NCBI RefSeq assembly: GCF_900187885.1
Contig: NZ_FYEK01000012.1
Span: 62,712-126,711 of the forward strand
Reading direction: 5' to 3'
DNA: 64,000 bases
Source of the DNA: Thermoflexus hugenholtzii JAD2
GTDB taxonomy: Bacteria; Chloroflexota; Anaerolineae; Thermoflexales; Thermoflexaceae
The notes beneath the pieces were generated by a model. That model was not told where the DNA came from. It did no database searches and worked only from the letters and a program-made list of their open reading frames with translations. Positions 17,188 through 25,857 of this stretch are shown one piece after another. Position 1 is the stretch's first letter; each line of letters opens with the position of its first letter. A program made the position numbers and the translations under genes.

Positions 17188-18180
17188 ATGAACGCGATCG
17201 AGGCGGAGCGTCTCACCCGACGGTTCGGCGATTTCACGGCCGTGCGGGAGGTCTCCTTCGAGGTCCGGGAAGGGGAGCTCTTCGCCTTCCTGGGCCCGAA
17301 CGGCGCCGGCAAGACCACCACCATCAACATGCTCTGCACATTGCTGCGCCCCACCGCCGGGACCGCCCGGGTGGGCGGCCACGACATCGTGCGGGAGCCC
17401 CACGCGGTGCGCCGTCGCATCGGATTGGTCTTCCAGGATCCCAGCCTGGACGATCGTCTGACGGCGTGGCAGAACCTGGCGTTCCACGCCATGCTCTATG
17501 ACGTCCCCCGGCGGGTTTTCGAGGAGCGGGCGAAGCGTCTGCTGGAGCTGGTGGACCTTCAGGATCACGCCCATCAGGAGGTGCGCACGTTCTCCGGCGG
17601 GATGAAGCGCCGGCTGGAGCTGGCCCGCGGCCTGTTGCATCAGCCGAAGGTCCTCTTCTTGGACGAGCCCACCCTGGGGCTGGACCCTCAGACCCGTCGC
17701 CATATCTGGGATTACATCCTCCGCCTGCGGGACACCGAGGGGACCACGGTCTTCTTCACCACGCACTATATGGATGAGGCGGAGCGGGCGGATCGCATCG
17801 CCATCATCGACCACGGGCGCATCATCGCCCTGGACACCCCGGACAATCTGAAAGCCATGATCGGCGGGGATGTGATCCTGGTGCGGACCAGCGACGACGC
17901 CCGGGCGGTGGAGCGCCTGCGGGAGGCCCTGGGGCTGGATCCCCGGCCCACGGCGGAGGGAGTTCTGGTGGAAGCCCCACGGGGCGATCAGCTGATCCCC
18001 CGCCTGCTGGGGGTCCTCCAGAACGGCGCGGAGCCCCCCCTGATCGTCCACAGCATCAGCCTGCGCCGGCCGAGCCTGGAGGATGTCTTCATCAAGCTGA
18101 CCGGACGCGCCATCCGGGACGAGGAGGCCTCGCCCCTGGAGCGGATGCGCCTGAGCCGTCGACTCTGGGATCGGAGGTGA
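17188..18180 (+). CDS. ABC exporter ATP-binding protein (DrrA-like)
   Basis: 330 residues. Walker A GPNGAGKTT (about 36-44), Q-loop VFQDPSLDDRLT, signature FSGGMKRRLELARGL (about 136-150), Walker B VLFLDEPTLGLD, H-loop FFTTHYMDEAE. The C-terminal extension (RPSLEDVFIKLTGR) is the DUF4162-like tail of daunorubicin-resistance-type exporters. Strong GAGGAGGTGAAGGA ribosome site. It is followed at three bases' distance by its permease and preceded by the MarR regulator, so a drug or lipid efflux role under MarR control is likely. Confidence 0.94.
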   Translation: MNAIEAERLTRRFGDFTAVREVSFEVREGELFAFLGPNGAGKTTTINMLCTLLRPTAGTARVGGHDIVREPHAVRRRIGLVFQDPSLDDRLTAWQNLAFHAMLYDVPRRVFEERAKRLLELVDLQDHAHQEVRTFSGGMKRRLELARGLLHQPKVLFLDEPTLGLDPQTRRHIWDYILRLRDTEGTTVFFTTHYMDEAERADRIAIIDHGRIIALDTPDNLKAMIGGDVILVRTSDDARAVERLREALGLDPRPTAEGVLVEAPRGDQLIPRLLGVLQNGAEPPLIVHSISLRRPSLEDVFIKLTGRAIRDEEASPLERMRLSRRLWDRR

Positions 18181-18183
18181 TCC

Positions 18184-18966
18184 ATGGCTTTTCTCAAAAC
18201 GGTCTACACCATCTGGTATCGGGATCTCCTGCGGTTCCTGCGAGACCGCGCGCGGATCATCAGCTCCCTGGGGCAGCCCTTGCTGTTCCTGATCGTGTTC
18301 GGGAACGGGCTCGCCCCCGCCGTAGCCGCGGGAATGGGCGGGGTGGACTTCCGAGCCTTCCTCTTCCCGGGCATCCTGAGCATGGCCGTGCTGTTCACCG
18401 CCGTCTTCTCCGCCGTCTCCATCGTCTGGGACCGGGAGTTCGGCTTCCTGAAGGAGGTGCTGGTGGCCCCGGTCTCGCGGACCGCCGTGGCCCTGGGGAA
18501 GGTGGCCGGCGGCAGCACCACCGCCCTGATCCAGGGGTCGCTGATCATGCTCCTGGCCCCTCTGGTCGGCGTGCGGTTCACCCTCCCCCAGGTTCTCACC
18601 CTGGTGGTGATGATGATCCTGGTGGCGGCCACCATGACCTCCTTCGGCATCCTGATCGCCGCCCGCATGCGGTCGATGGAAGGCTTCCATATGATGATGA
18701 ACTTCCTGCTGATGCCCATGTTCTTCGTCAGCGGGGCTTTCTTCCCCCTGCGCCAGGTGCCGCTCTGGATGGAGTGGCTGGCCCGCGTGGACCCGGTCAC
18801 CTACGGGGTGGACGCCATGCGCCAGACGGCGCTGCAAGGCCTGGTTCCGGAGCCGATCCTGCGGATGTTAATCCTCCATCCACTGGAGGTCAACCTGATC
18901 GCCCTCATCGCCTTTTGGGCTCTCTTCCTGATCCCCGCGGTGTGGCTGTTCAGCAGGACCGAATAA
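18184..18966 (+). CDS. ABC-2 exporter permease (DrrB-like)
   Basis: 260 residues, six predicted helices, ABC2_membrane family. Characteristic segments are YRDLLRFLRDRARIISSLGQP, DREFGFLKEVLVAPVSR, and FFVSGAFFPLRQVPLWME with PVTYGVDAMRQ near the C-terminus. Partner of the preceding ATPase; the ribosome site lies in the end of that gene. Substrate unknown; the family includes antibiotic and glycolipid exporters. Confidence 0.92.
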   Translation: MAFLKTVYTIWYRDLLRFLRDRARIISSLGQPLLFLIVFGNGLAPAVAAGMGGVDFRAFLFPGILSMAVLFTAVFSAVSIVWDREFGFLKEVLVAPVSRTAVALGKVAGGSTTALIQGSLIMLLAPLVGVRFTLPQVLTLVVMMILVAATMTSFGILIAARMRSMEGFHMMMNFLLMPMFFVSGAFFPLRQVPLWMEWLARVDPVTYGVDAMRQTALQGLVPEPILRMLILHPLEVNLIALIAFWALFLIPAVWLFSRTE

Positions 18967-18975
18967 GCCCATTCG

Positions 18976-19008
18976 AAAAAGGGGGGACGCAGCGACGCTG
19001 CGTCCCCC
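18976..19008 (-). terminator. Intrinsic terminator of the CPBP protease gene (possibly bidirectional)
   Basis: Perfect 12-base-pair stem GGGGGACGCAGC / GCTGCGTCCCCC (18982-18993 and 18997-19008) with a three-base loop. On the minus strand it is followed by TTTTT. It lies between convergent genes; for the plus-strand DrrB gene the hairpin lacks a T run. Confidence 0.85.
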
Positions 19009-19040
19009 ATCCTAACCGCAACGATGAAGGGGCGTCCCCT

Positions 19041-20201
19041 CTACCTCGAAAACAGAAGGCCCCACACCCAGTCCACCAGGGCATGCACCATCGCCGCCGC
19101 GGTCACCTTCCCGGTTTGCAAATATGTTCGCCCGTAGAAGAAGCCGGCCACGGTGGCCAGGACGGCGTAAAGCCCTACCTTCGGGGGGTTGTTCAGATGG
19201 GCGAGGCCGAATAGGAGAGAGGATAACAGCAGGGTGCGCAGCGGCGGCCATCCCAGGGCCCGCTGCAGGTGGACATGCAGCGCGCCCCGGAAGAGGATCT
19301 CCTCCGGAAGGGCGATGAAAAGATAGATGGCCAGCAGGCGGAGGAGGGCCTCCGGCAGGCCCGGATGGGTCGACGCCGGGGTCAGGAAGCCGGTGAGCCA
19401 CCCGAAGGGGAGGGCGAAGGCCGCGAACCCGGCCAGATGGACCAAGATGGCGAGGAGATCCCGCCCCGTCCAGCGGAAGGTCAACCCCAGGTCGGGGAAG
19501 CGCCCGCTCAGGAGCATCAGCCACAGGAACAGCGGGATGGCCGCGAGGTGGAAATATGAGGGCCCACCGCGCAGCAGGGGCAGCGCCGGGAGGCGGTTGA
19601 ACTCCACGGCATACCACACGAACAGGATCGCGCCGAAGTAGAGCAGATGGGCCCGCGGGCGGGCTGCGGCGGGCCATCCGAGGATCAGCGGGAGGGGCCA
19701 GAGCCCGGCCCCGATCCGAAAGGCCCAGCCCACCGGATCCCCGGGGAGGGGACCGGGGATCAGGATCAGGGCCAGGGTGCCCAGGACCACCAGAGCGGGG
19801 ATCGGACCCCAGGCGGCCCGGTTGTGGAGGACGAGGACCGCCGGCCAGACCAGGAAGGCCAAACCCCCGAGAAGGGCCCATGGATCCGTGGGAAGCCCCC
19901 GCAGGATCCCCAACAGGCCGCCGGCGAACCAGAGCGCGAAGGGAATCCCGTAAACCCGCCGGATGTCCTCTCCGGCCCAGCGCCGCGCGGCCTCGACGGG
20001 CAGGAAGGCGCTTCCCATATAGGCTGCCATCAGCAGTGCGAAGGCCACCAAGGCAGGGAGTCCCTGCCCGGCTCCTTCTTGGGAGAGGGCCTGCCACCCG
20101 AAGCCAAGAACGGCCAGGATCCAGATCCCCAGCGCCGGCCACTCCCGAACGATGGCCTCCCGAAACGGTGTTGCTGCAGGCCTTTCAGCGGGAGCGGTCA
20201 T
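19041..20201 (-). CDS. CPBP-family intramembrane glutamic/metallo-protease (CAAX protease-like)
   Basis: 386 residues from the ATG at 20201 (GGGAGG upstream); an ATG 8 codons earlier also has a ribosome-site-like sequence. Eight or more membrane helices. The CPBP (Abi) motifs are near the C-terminus: EEILFRG (Glu300, Glu301), FGLAHLNN (His335) and VHALVDW (His373). The family includes Rce1-like CAAX proteases and bacteriocin-immunity proteins; the physiological substrate here is unknown. It lies alone between convergent DrrB and a divergent small-protein gene. Confidence 0.9.
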   Translation of the reverse strand: MTAPAERPAATPFREAIVREWPALGIWILAVLGFGWQALSQEGAGQGLPALVAFALLMAAYMGSAFLPVEAARRWAGEDIRRVYGIPFALWFAGGLLGILRGLPTDPWALLGGLAFLVWPAVLVLHNRAAWGPIPALVVLGTLALILIPGPLPGDPVGWAFRIGAGLWPLPLILGWPAAARPRAHLLYFGAILFVWYAVEFNRLPALPLLRGGPSYFHLAAIPLFLWLMLLSGRFPDLGLTFRWTGRDLLAILVHLAGFAAFALPFGWLTGFLTPASTHPGLPEALLRLLAIYLFIALPEEILFRGALHVHLQRALGWPPLRTLLLSSLLFGLAHLNNPPKVGLYAVLATVAGFFYGRTYLQTGKVTAAAMVHALVDWVWGLLFSR

Positions 20202-20358
20202 CCATGGCCTCCCATAAGGGATCATTCCGCCCTCGAACGTCTTGCCCCCAATCTAATGGCTCCGGATCTGGAGTGCAATCCCCCGGGCGTATGCTCCTCG
20301 ATTCCTGCCTGGGGGAGAAGGACAGGACGCCTCTCCACGCCGGTCTGGGACCGCGAGA

Positions 20359-20387
20359 TTGCCATCCTCCTCAGATTGCAATAAAAT
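20359..20387 (+). promoter_or_regulatory. Promoter for the small membrane protein and downstream gene
   Basis: TTGCCA at 20359-20364 (5 of 6), 17-base spacer, TAAAAT at 20382-20387 (5 of 6), in an AT-rich patch. The small ORF begins 52 bases later. The rest of the gap between 20202 and 20438 shows nothing else. Confidence 0.65.
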
Positions 20388-20438
20388 CAACCTGCACATT
20401 TTTATTTGCAGATTTGTGAAGATTCGGAGGAACATCGG

Positions 20439-20570
20439 ATGGGAGGCTCGGGGGGCTCCGGGTGGATGCGCTGGGGGATGCCGGCCCTGCTGATCCTACT
20501 GGGGGCGGTCCTGTTGCTTCTGATCGGGATCGCCGTCGGGATCGCGGCGGGTTGGATCCCGTGGGTGTAG
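20439..20570 (+). CDS. Small single-span membrane protein (43 residues)
   Basis: ATG at 20439 preceded by GGAGG at 8 bases' distance; ends with a TAG at 20570. The protein starts with a Gly/Ser-rich head (MGGSGGSGWMRWG) and is then one continuous hydrophobic helix (about residues 15-38: PALLILLGAVLL onward, then GIAAGW). No family recognised. A good promoter upstream and the strong ribosome site support expression. Followed 79 bases later by another membrane protein gene on the same strand. Confidence 0.6.
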   Translation: MGGSGGSGWMRWGMPALLILLGAVLLLLIGIAVGIAAGWIPWV

Positions 20571-20649
20571 AGGGTGAGCGCGAGGGCTCCTCCAGGCTCG
20601 CCCGGCGATCCCCGGGGGTATCCTGCGATTTCTCTTGAGGAGGCGAGCG

Positions 20650-21366
20650 ATGTCGGTGCAGCAGATCCTCCCCTTCCTGTCCACTGTGGTGATGGCCGCC
20701 TTCGTGGTGGCGGTGTTCCGGCGATATGCGGAGCGGCGCGGGACGCATCTTCTGCTCTGGGGCATCGGGCTAACTATGTTCGGGCTGGGCAGCTTCGCCG
20801 AGGCGTATCTGGCCGTGGGCTGGAACCCATGGATCTTCCGCGCCTGGTATCTCTTCGGCGCAGCGCTGAACGCCGCCTGGCTGGGCCAGGGGACGGTTTA
20901 TCTGCTGGTCCGTCGGCGGGAGATCGCCCACGGGTTGCTGGCAGTCCTGATCTTAGGGAGCCTCTTCGCCGGATATCTGATGCTGACCACCCCCTTGGAT
21001 TCTTCCGCTTACACCCCTGCTCGTCCCATCAGCGAGCAATATCGCGAGATCATGCCGCCACGAGCGCCGGTCCGCCTGACTACGCCCTTCTTTAACATCT
21101 ACGGTCTGATCACCCTCGTGGGGGGTGCGCTCTATTCGGCGTATCTGCTGTGGCGCCGACAGATGTTCCCCCAGCGGGTGATCGGGAACATCCTGATCGC
21201 CGCAGGCGCCCTCTCGGTGGCGGCGGCGAGCACCCTGACCCGCCTGGGGGCCGGGCAGTATCTGTATCTGGGGGAGCTGCTGGCGGCCACGTTGATGTTC
21301 GCTGGCTTCCTCCTGGCCACCCAGCGCCCGGCTGTGTCCACCGCCCCACAGGGGGCCGGTCGCTGA
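20650..21366 (+). CDS. Seven-helix membrane protein of unknown function
   Basis: 238 residues from the ATG at 20650 (TGAGGAGGCGAGCG upstream; an in-frame start five codons earlier is less likely). About seven hydrophobic helices separated by short loops, with a larger loop near residues 115-150 (TPARPISEQYREIMPP). No catalytic motif is visible. I do not recognise the family. The even helix spacing resembles small sensor-type or 7TM membrane modules, but this is only a shape argument. Confidence 0.75.
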   Translation: MSVQQILPFLSTVVMAAFVVAVFRRYAERRGTHLLLWGIGLTMFGLGSFAEAYLAVGWNPWIFRAWYLFGAALNAAWLGQGTVYLLVRRREIAHGLLAVLILGSLFAGYLMLTTPLDSSAYTPARPISEQYREIMPPRAPVRLTTPFFNIYGLITLVGGALYSAYLLWRRQMFPQRVIGNILIAAGALSVAAASTLTRLGAGQYLYLGELLAATLMFAGFLLATQRPAVSTAPQGAGR

Positions 21367-21480
21367 AGAAGCCCCATCGAAGGTCCTGTTCGTCCTTGCA
21401 GGGGCCACGCGCCGTCCGGAAACCCCGGGGTGCTCGAGTTAAAATGGAGCCACATCCCGGAGGTGGGGAGCGAGGACCTC

Positions 21481-22617
21481 ATGGCGGAAGGATCGATGTG
21501 GCGCGGCATCATCCATGCGTATCGCCCGTTTCTGCGCGTGGCCTCGATCGATCCCATCACCCTCCACGAAGGCAACACCCCGCTCGTGCCCGCTCTCCGT
21601 CTGGCGCAGGCCATCGGCTTCCCCGGTTCCCTCTATCTGAAATACGAAGGCCTGAACCCCACGGGCTCTTTCAAGGACCGGGGGATGACCACGGCGCTGA
21701 CCCAGGCGGTCGCGGAGGGCGCACAGGCGGTGATCTGCGCCAGCACAGGGAACACCGCCGCCTCCGCGGCTGCTTATGCGGCCCGCGCCGGCCTGCGGGC
21801 CATCGTCCTGGTCCCGGCCGGGAAGATCGCCCTGGGGAAGCTCGTGGCGGCGATGGCCTACGGCGCCACCGTCCTGGCGGTGGAGGGGAACTTCGATGCA
21901 GCGCTGGCGCTGGTGCGGCGCGCCGTGGAGGTCTATCCCATCGCCCTGGTGAACTCCCTCAATCCCTACCGGCTCGAGGGCCAGCAGACCGCCGCCTTCG
22001 AGATTTGCGATCAGTTGGGCCGGGCGCCCGACTGGCTGGCGATCCCGGTGGGGAACGCCGGGAACATCACCGCTTACTGGAAGGGGTTCCGCGCTTACCA
22101 TCAGGCTGGCCGCATCGCCGCGCTGCCTCGTCTCCTGGGCGTTCAAGCGGAGGGCGCGGCGCCGCTGGTGCGGGGCCATCCCATCGATCAGCCGGAGACG
22201 GTGGCCACGGCGATCCGCATCGGGCGGCCAGCTCGCGGGGCCGAGGCCGCGCAGGCCGTCCGGGAGTCCGGTGGGCGGTTCCTCGCAGTCTCGGATGAGG
22301 AGATCCTGGAGGCGTGGCGGATGCTGGCGGCCCTGGAGGGCCTTTTCGTGGAGCCGGCCTCAGCCGCCGCGGTGGCCGGGCTGCGCCGGGCGCTGGCCGA
22401 GGGACTGATCCCGCGCCGGGAGGAGCTCCAGGTGGTGGCGGTGCTGACCGGCCACGGCCTGAAAGATCCCGAGGTTGCCCTGCGGATCCTGCCGGCGCCC
22501 GCCCGGGTCCCAGCGGATTGGGAGGCCTTCCGTCGGACCCTGGAGCCGTTGCTGGAGCGCCCGCCTGAGCCCCGGGCGGAAACCGAAGCGCCCCTCCCTC
22601 GCCCGAGCGTTCCCTGA
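21481..22617 (+). CDS. thrC: Threonine synthase (PLP-dependent)
   Basis: Converts O-phospho-L-homoserine to threonine. 378 residues from the ATG at 21481. A TAAAAT at 21440-21445 would be the -10 and would rule out the more upstream in-frame start at 21430. The fold-type II PLP lysine is Lys65 in TGSFKDRGM; the phosphate loop is PVGNAGNITAYWKGF, and STGNTAASAAAYAARAGL is the substrate Asn loop. Ends with a Pro/Glu-rich tail. The following PNPOx-like and UbiA genes share the strand, but no pathway link is evident. Confidence 0.92.
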   Translation: MAEGSMWRGIIHAYRPFLRVASIDPITLHEGNTPLVPALRLAQAIGFPGSLYLKYEGLNPTGSFKDRGMTTALTQAVAEGAQAVICASTGNTAASAAAYAARAGLRAIVLVPAGKIALGKLVAAMAYGATVLAVEGNFDAALALVRRAVEVYPIALVNSLNPYRLEGQQTAAFEICDQLGRAPDWLAIPVGNAGNITAYWKGFRAYHQAGRIAALPRLLGVQAEGAAPLVRGHPIDQPETVATAIRIGRPARGAEAAQAVRESGGRFLAVSDEEILEAWRMLAALEGLFVEPASAAAVAGLRRALAEGLIPRREELQVVAVLTGHGLKDPEVALRILPAPARVPADWEAFRRTLEPLLERPPEPRAETEAPLPRPSVP

Positions 22618-22659
22618 GCCGTTCGTTCCCTCGCTGGATTCCGATCCGGAGGTGAACAG

Positions 22660-23142
22660 ATGAACCGCTTGCCGGAAGCGGTGGAGGCCTTGCTGGAGGC
22701 CGCCCTGGTGGCGGAGTTCACGGTGCTGGATGGTCGGAACCGTCCCGTGGTCCATCCCATGCTCCCCCTTTACGTCGGGGATGGACGGATCTATCTCACC
22801 TCCAGTGTGCTGTTCTCCCGCAAGCTCTTTCACATCCGACGGAACCCACGGGTGGCGCTGAGCATCACGGACCCCGTGGCGGCGCCGGTGGCGCGCTGGG
22901 GCGCGGTGACGATCCAGGGGGAGGCCACGATCGATGACGCGGACCCCCACTCCGGATGGCTGTGGTTGTTGCCGGCTTGGGCGCGGAAGGAGCCGGATAT
23001 CCCCCGCTTGGTGAAAAACCGGTGGATGCTCCCGCTGTTCTGGGAGCGTGTGGTGATCGCCATCACCCCTCGCCGGATCTTCCACTGGCCCCCCGGTGGG
23101 ACTGGGGAGCCGGTGGTTTACGATCTCTCGGAGGGTGGCTGA
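22660..23142 (+). CDS. Pyridoxamine-5'-phosphate-oxidase-like flavin-binding protein
   Basis: 160 residues of the FMN-binding split-barrel type. Segments: LVAEFTVLDGRNRPVVHPML (barrel strands), LTSSVLFSRKLFHIRRNPRVALSI (phosphate-contacting Lys/Arg region), ITPRRIFHW near the C-terminus. Excellent ribosome site GGAGGTGAACAG. General family function: FMN- or F420-dependent reduction; the substrate cannot be assigned. Notably, the next gene carries a related domain at its N-terminus. Confidence 0.82.
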   Translation: MNRLPEAVEALLEAALVAEFTVLDGRNRPVVHPMLPLYVGDGRIYLTSSVLFSRKLFHIRRNPRVALSITDPVAAPVARWGAVTIQGEATIDDADPHSGWLWLLPAWARKEPDIPRLVKNRWMLPLFWERVVIAITPRRIFHWPPGGTGEPVVYDLSEGG

Positions 23143-23143
23143 G

Positions 23144-24502
23144 ATGTCCCAGCCTGCGATGCGCGAGATCCTGTCGGAGGCGCAGCGACGGACGGCGGAG
23201 CATCCCTTCGCCGTTCTGGTTTGGGTGGACGAGGCGGGCTATCCGATGCATCGCCCGGGGCCTTTTGAGGTAGAGGAGGATGGGATCCGGTTGCGGATCT
23301 CCGATGAGCCCCTGCCACCGGATGGCGCCCCGGTCGCGGTGATCCTGAGCCGGATCCGGCCGCGGCCTCAGGGAGGCTACGAGGGGCGACGATACTGGAC
23401 CTTCCACGGTTCTGCGCACCGTCGCGCCGATGGCGTAGCCGTGCGGCCCCATCGGGTCTCCGGATGGCGGGAGGATGAGCGGCCGTTCCTGGCGTTGTGC
23501 GAGGGGGCAGTGCCGCAAGCGCAGCGCTATTTCGCCTTTCTGAGCCGGATCCACGGCCGTCCGATCCGTCCGCGCCTGCCGCTTGCCGGGCTGCTCCTCC
23601 GGGCGACGCGAGCGCCGTTCCTGACGGCCACCGTGATCCCGGTGCTCCTGGGGGCGGCGGTGGCCTTCTACGAGGGGTCCTTCTCGTTGCCCTGGCTGGT
23701 CCTCACCCTGGCCGCCGCGGCATTGGTGCACCTGGGGCTCAACGTGTGCAACGACATCTTCGACGCGCTCTCCGGGGCGGACGCGGTCAACCCGAGCCCC
23801 ACGCCGTTCAGCGGCGGCTCGCGGGTGATCCAATATGGCCTCCTGGGGATCCGGGAGATGGCCCTCCTGTGCGCAGCCCTGTATGGAGGTGGGGCTCTCC
23901 TCGGCCTGTTGATGGTGATCTTCCGCGCCGGGGTGCCGCTTCTCGTCCTGGGGGCCTCCGGCCTTCTGCTCAGCATCGCGTATACGGCCCCTCCGCTGCG
24001 GCTGGCCTATCGGGGGCTGGGGGAGCTGGCGGTGGCCTTGGGCTTCGGCCCCCTGATGACCATAGGTGCCTATACGGTCCAGACCGGCCGCATCGGGTGG
24101 TCCCCGCTGATCGCCTCTGTGCCCGTCGCCCTCTTGATCGCGCTGGTGCTTTATGTCAACGAGGTGCCGGACCGGGCGGGGGATGCGGCGGCTGGGAAGC
24201 GCACTTTGGCCGTTCGCCTCTCCGGGCGGTGGCGGGCGAGGATCTACGGGATCGGGGTGGCGGCTGCTTATCTCTTTGTCGGGATCGCGGTGATCCTGAG
24301 GTGGATGCCCCCCTGGGCCGTCGCGGTCGGGGTGACCCTCCCCATGGCCGTCTCCGTCGGCCGTTCCCTTGCCCGTTTCGCCGAGCAGCCTTACGCCCTG
24401 ATCCCGGCGATGGCCACACAGATCCGTCTGCATCTTTACGCCGGGCTGTTGCTCGCCGCCAGCTATCTGGTGAGCCGATGGCTGGGGCCTGGAGGATCCT
24501 GA
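23144..24502 (+). CDS. Fusion of a PNPOx-like split-barrel domain with a UbiA/MenA prenyltransferase
   Basis: 452 residues from the ATG at 23144 (one base after the previous stop). Residues 1 to about 135 look like a flavin-type split barrel (HPFAVLVWVDEAGYPMHRPG; VILSRIRPRPQGGYEGRRYW). From about 150 onward it is a nine-helix UbiA-family prenyltransferase with the two Asp-rich motifs NDIFD (203-207) and NEVPDRAGD (339-347), most like MenA (1,4-dihydroxy-2-naphthoate prenyltransferase). The barrel/prenyltransferase fusion is unusual. Possible role: menaquinone synthesis with a redox or substrate-presenting domain. The preceding gene is a free-standing relative of the N-terminal domain. Confidence 0.85.
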   Translation: MSQPAMREILSEAQRRTAEHPFAVLVWVDEAGYPMHRPGPFEVEEDGIRLRISDEPLPPDGAPVAVILSRIRPRPQGGYEGRRYWTFHGSAHRRADGVAVRPHRVSGWREDERPFLALCEGAVPQAQRYFAFLSRIHGRPIRPRLPLAGLLLRATRAPFLTATVIPVLLGAAVAFYEGSFSLPWLVLTLAAAALVHLGLNVCNDIFDALSGADAVNPSPTPFSGGSRVIQYGLLGIREMALLCAALYGGGALLGLLMVIFRAGVPLLVLGASGLLLSIAYTAPPLRLAYRGLGELAVALGFGPLMTIGAYTVQTGRIGWSPLIASVPVALLIALVLYVNEVPDRAGDAAAGKRTLAVRLSGRWRARIYGIGVAAAYLFVGIAVILRWMPPWAVAVGVTLPMAVSVGRSLARFAEQPYALIPAMATQIRLHLYAGLLLAASYLVSRWLGPGGS

Positions 24503-24542
24503 GCCCGGGCGGGGGCGAACCCAGAGATGAGGTGGAACGCGC

Positions 24543-24962
24543 ATGGCTGAGGTGCAGATCAAGTGGGTGGAGAAGCGCCAGTTCGTGGGGATCGACAGCA
24601 CGCGGCACAGCGTGGTGATCTCCGGCACCGGGCCGGAGGACGGGGTGGGGATGAAGCCGGCGGAGCTGTTGCTGATCGCCCTGGGGGCGTGCTCCGCCTT
24701 CGACGTGTTAGACATCCTGGAGAAGAAACGGCAGAAGGTCACCGGCCTGGAGGTCCGGGTGCACGGCGAGCAGGATCCGGAGCCGCCGTGGGCCTTCCGT
24801 CGCATCCACGTGACGTATCGGGTCCGGGGCCGCGGCATCTCCCCGAAGGCGGTGGAGGATGCGGTGCGCCTTTCCGAGGAGAAATACTGCTCCGTCAGCG
24901 CCACGGTCCGCGGGGTGGCCGCGCTCACCCACACCATCGAGCTCGTGGAGGAGGAGGGATGA
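24543..24962 (+). CDS. OsmC/Ohr-family peroxidase
   Basis: 139 residues. The two redox cysteines of the family are Cys50 in GACSAFDVLD and Cys116 in EKYCSVS. N-terminal beta-strands EVQIKWVEKRQFVGID. OsmC proteins reduce organic hydroperoxides using dihydrolipoamide-type donors. Ribosome site GATGAGGTGG before the ATG. Last gene of a plus-strand run beginning with thrC. OsmC versus YhfA subtype not resolved. Confidence 0.88.
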   Translation: MAEVQIKWVEKRQFVGIDSTRHSVVISGTGPEDGVGMKPAELLLIALGACSAFDVLDILEKKRQKVTGLEVRVHGEQDPEPPWAFRRIHVTYRVRGRGISPKAVEDAVRLSEEKYCSVSATVRGVAALTHTIELVEEEG

Positions 24963-25105
24963 GGGCCACATCCCGAGCGCAACTTCGAAGGTAGGAGCTC
25001 GTCTTCTGAGGTCTCCGGCGCGTTCGGAGGATCCGTAAAGGCTGAGGTTCGCACAAGGGGAGCCCATCCTGGCGAAGCGGAGGCGAGCCATGCACAAAGG
25101 AGATT

Positions 25106-25158
25106 TTGCGCAAATCAGAGCGGCCTGGGTATAATGTGGCCACAAATGTAGCCACATT
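25106..25158 (+). promoter_or_regulatory. Promoter and autoregulatory operator of the VapBC-type module
   Basis: -10 TATAAT at 25130-25135 with a weak -35 TTGCGC at 25106-25111 (18-base spacer). Overlapping the -10 and extending downstream is an inverted repeat AATGTGGC-10-GCCACATT (25133-25140 and 25151-25158); its left half contains the palindrome TGTGGCCACA. Such a site over the promoter is what toxin-antitoxin autorepression requires. Confidence 0.7.
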
Positions 25159-25175
25159 TATGCCGGAGGCGAGGC

Positions 25176-25445
25176 ATGCCTTACGTCAGTGTGCGTGAAC
25201 TCAAGGGACAACTTAGCCGGATCTTGCGGGCCGTGCGGGAGGGGCGGAAAGAGTATCTGGTTACATACCGTGGCCGCGTGGTGGCGCGCATCTCGCCCGT
25301 TGTGCCACCGAAGCAGCGGGTGGGAATGAAAAAGGTGCGGAAAGTGATGCGCGATCTGGAGCAGCTGGCCGCGGAGATCGGCAAGAAGTGGCCAGCGGGT
25401 GTGTCCGCGGTTGAGGCGGTCCGGGAAGAGCGGAGGGACCTCTGA
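25176..25445 (+). CDS. Phd/YefM-type antitoxin
   Basis: 89 residues. N-terminal Phd/YefM DNA-binding fold (PYVSVRELKGQLSRILRAVREGRKE, then YLVTYRGRVVARISPV). The C-terminal half is charged and probably wraps the toxin. GGAGGCGAGGC ribosome site. The toxin GTG starts one base after its stop (TGACGTG). Expected to repress its own promoter through the inverted repeat just upstream. Confidence 0.88.
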   Translation: MPYVSVRELKGQLSRILRAVREGRKEYLVTYRGRVVARISPVVPPKQRVGMKKVRKVMRDLEQLAAEIGKKWPAGVSAVEAVREERRDL

Positions 25446-25446
25446 C

Positions 25447-25857
25447 GTGGTGGTCGATGCCAGCGTGTGGGTCAGCGCCCTGGTGCCTTCGGATGTGCAT
25501 CACGCGGCCAGCCGTCGGTGGTTGGAGGCGCGCCTGCGGGAGGGGATGCCCCTGGTTGCACCGGTCATCCTGCTGGCGGAGGTGGGTGGAGCCATTGCCC
25601 GGCGCACGGGCGACACGAGGCTGGGCCGGCAGGCTATAGACATGTTGCTGGCCTTTCCCACTCTGCGTTTGACTCCTATAGATGACAATCTGGGTGGTGA
25701 GGCGGCGCTTTTGGCCGCGCGGCTGCGCCTGCGAGGGGTGGACGCGGTGTACGTGGCCACCGCCGTCCTGGTGGGGGCGCCCCTTGTGACCTGGGACGTG
25801 GAACAGCGAAAGCGGGCTGTTTCAGTTATACAAGCGCACGCCCCCGACGCACCTTGA
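25447..25857 (+). CDS. vapC: PIN-domain toxin (VapC family)
   Basis: 136 residues from a GTG at 25447. PIN-domain ribonuclease with the acidic quartet visible: Asp4 (VVDASVW), Glu45 (LAEVGGA), Asp99 (GVDAVYVATA) and Asp117 (VTWDVEQ). Family members cleave tRNA or rRNA to stop growth. The frame is open upstream through the antitoxin gene, but starts there would give a nonconserved extension. Translationally coupled to the antitoxin. Confidence 0.9.
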   Translation: MVVDASVWVSALVPSDVHHAASRRWLEARLREGMPLVAPVILLAEVGGAIARRTGDTRLGRQAIDMLLAFPTLRLTPIDDNLGGEAALLAARLRLRGVDAVYVATAVLVGAPLVTWDVEQRKRAVSVIQAHAPDAP

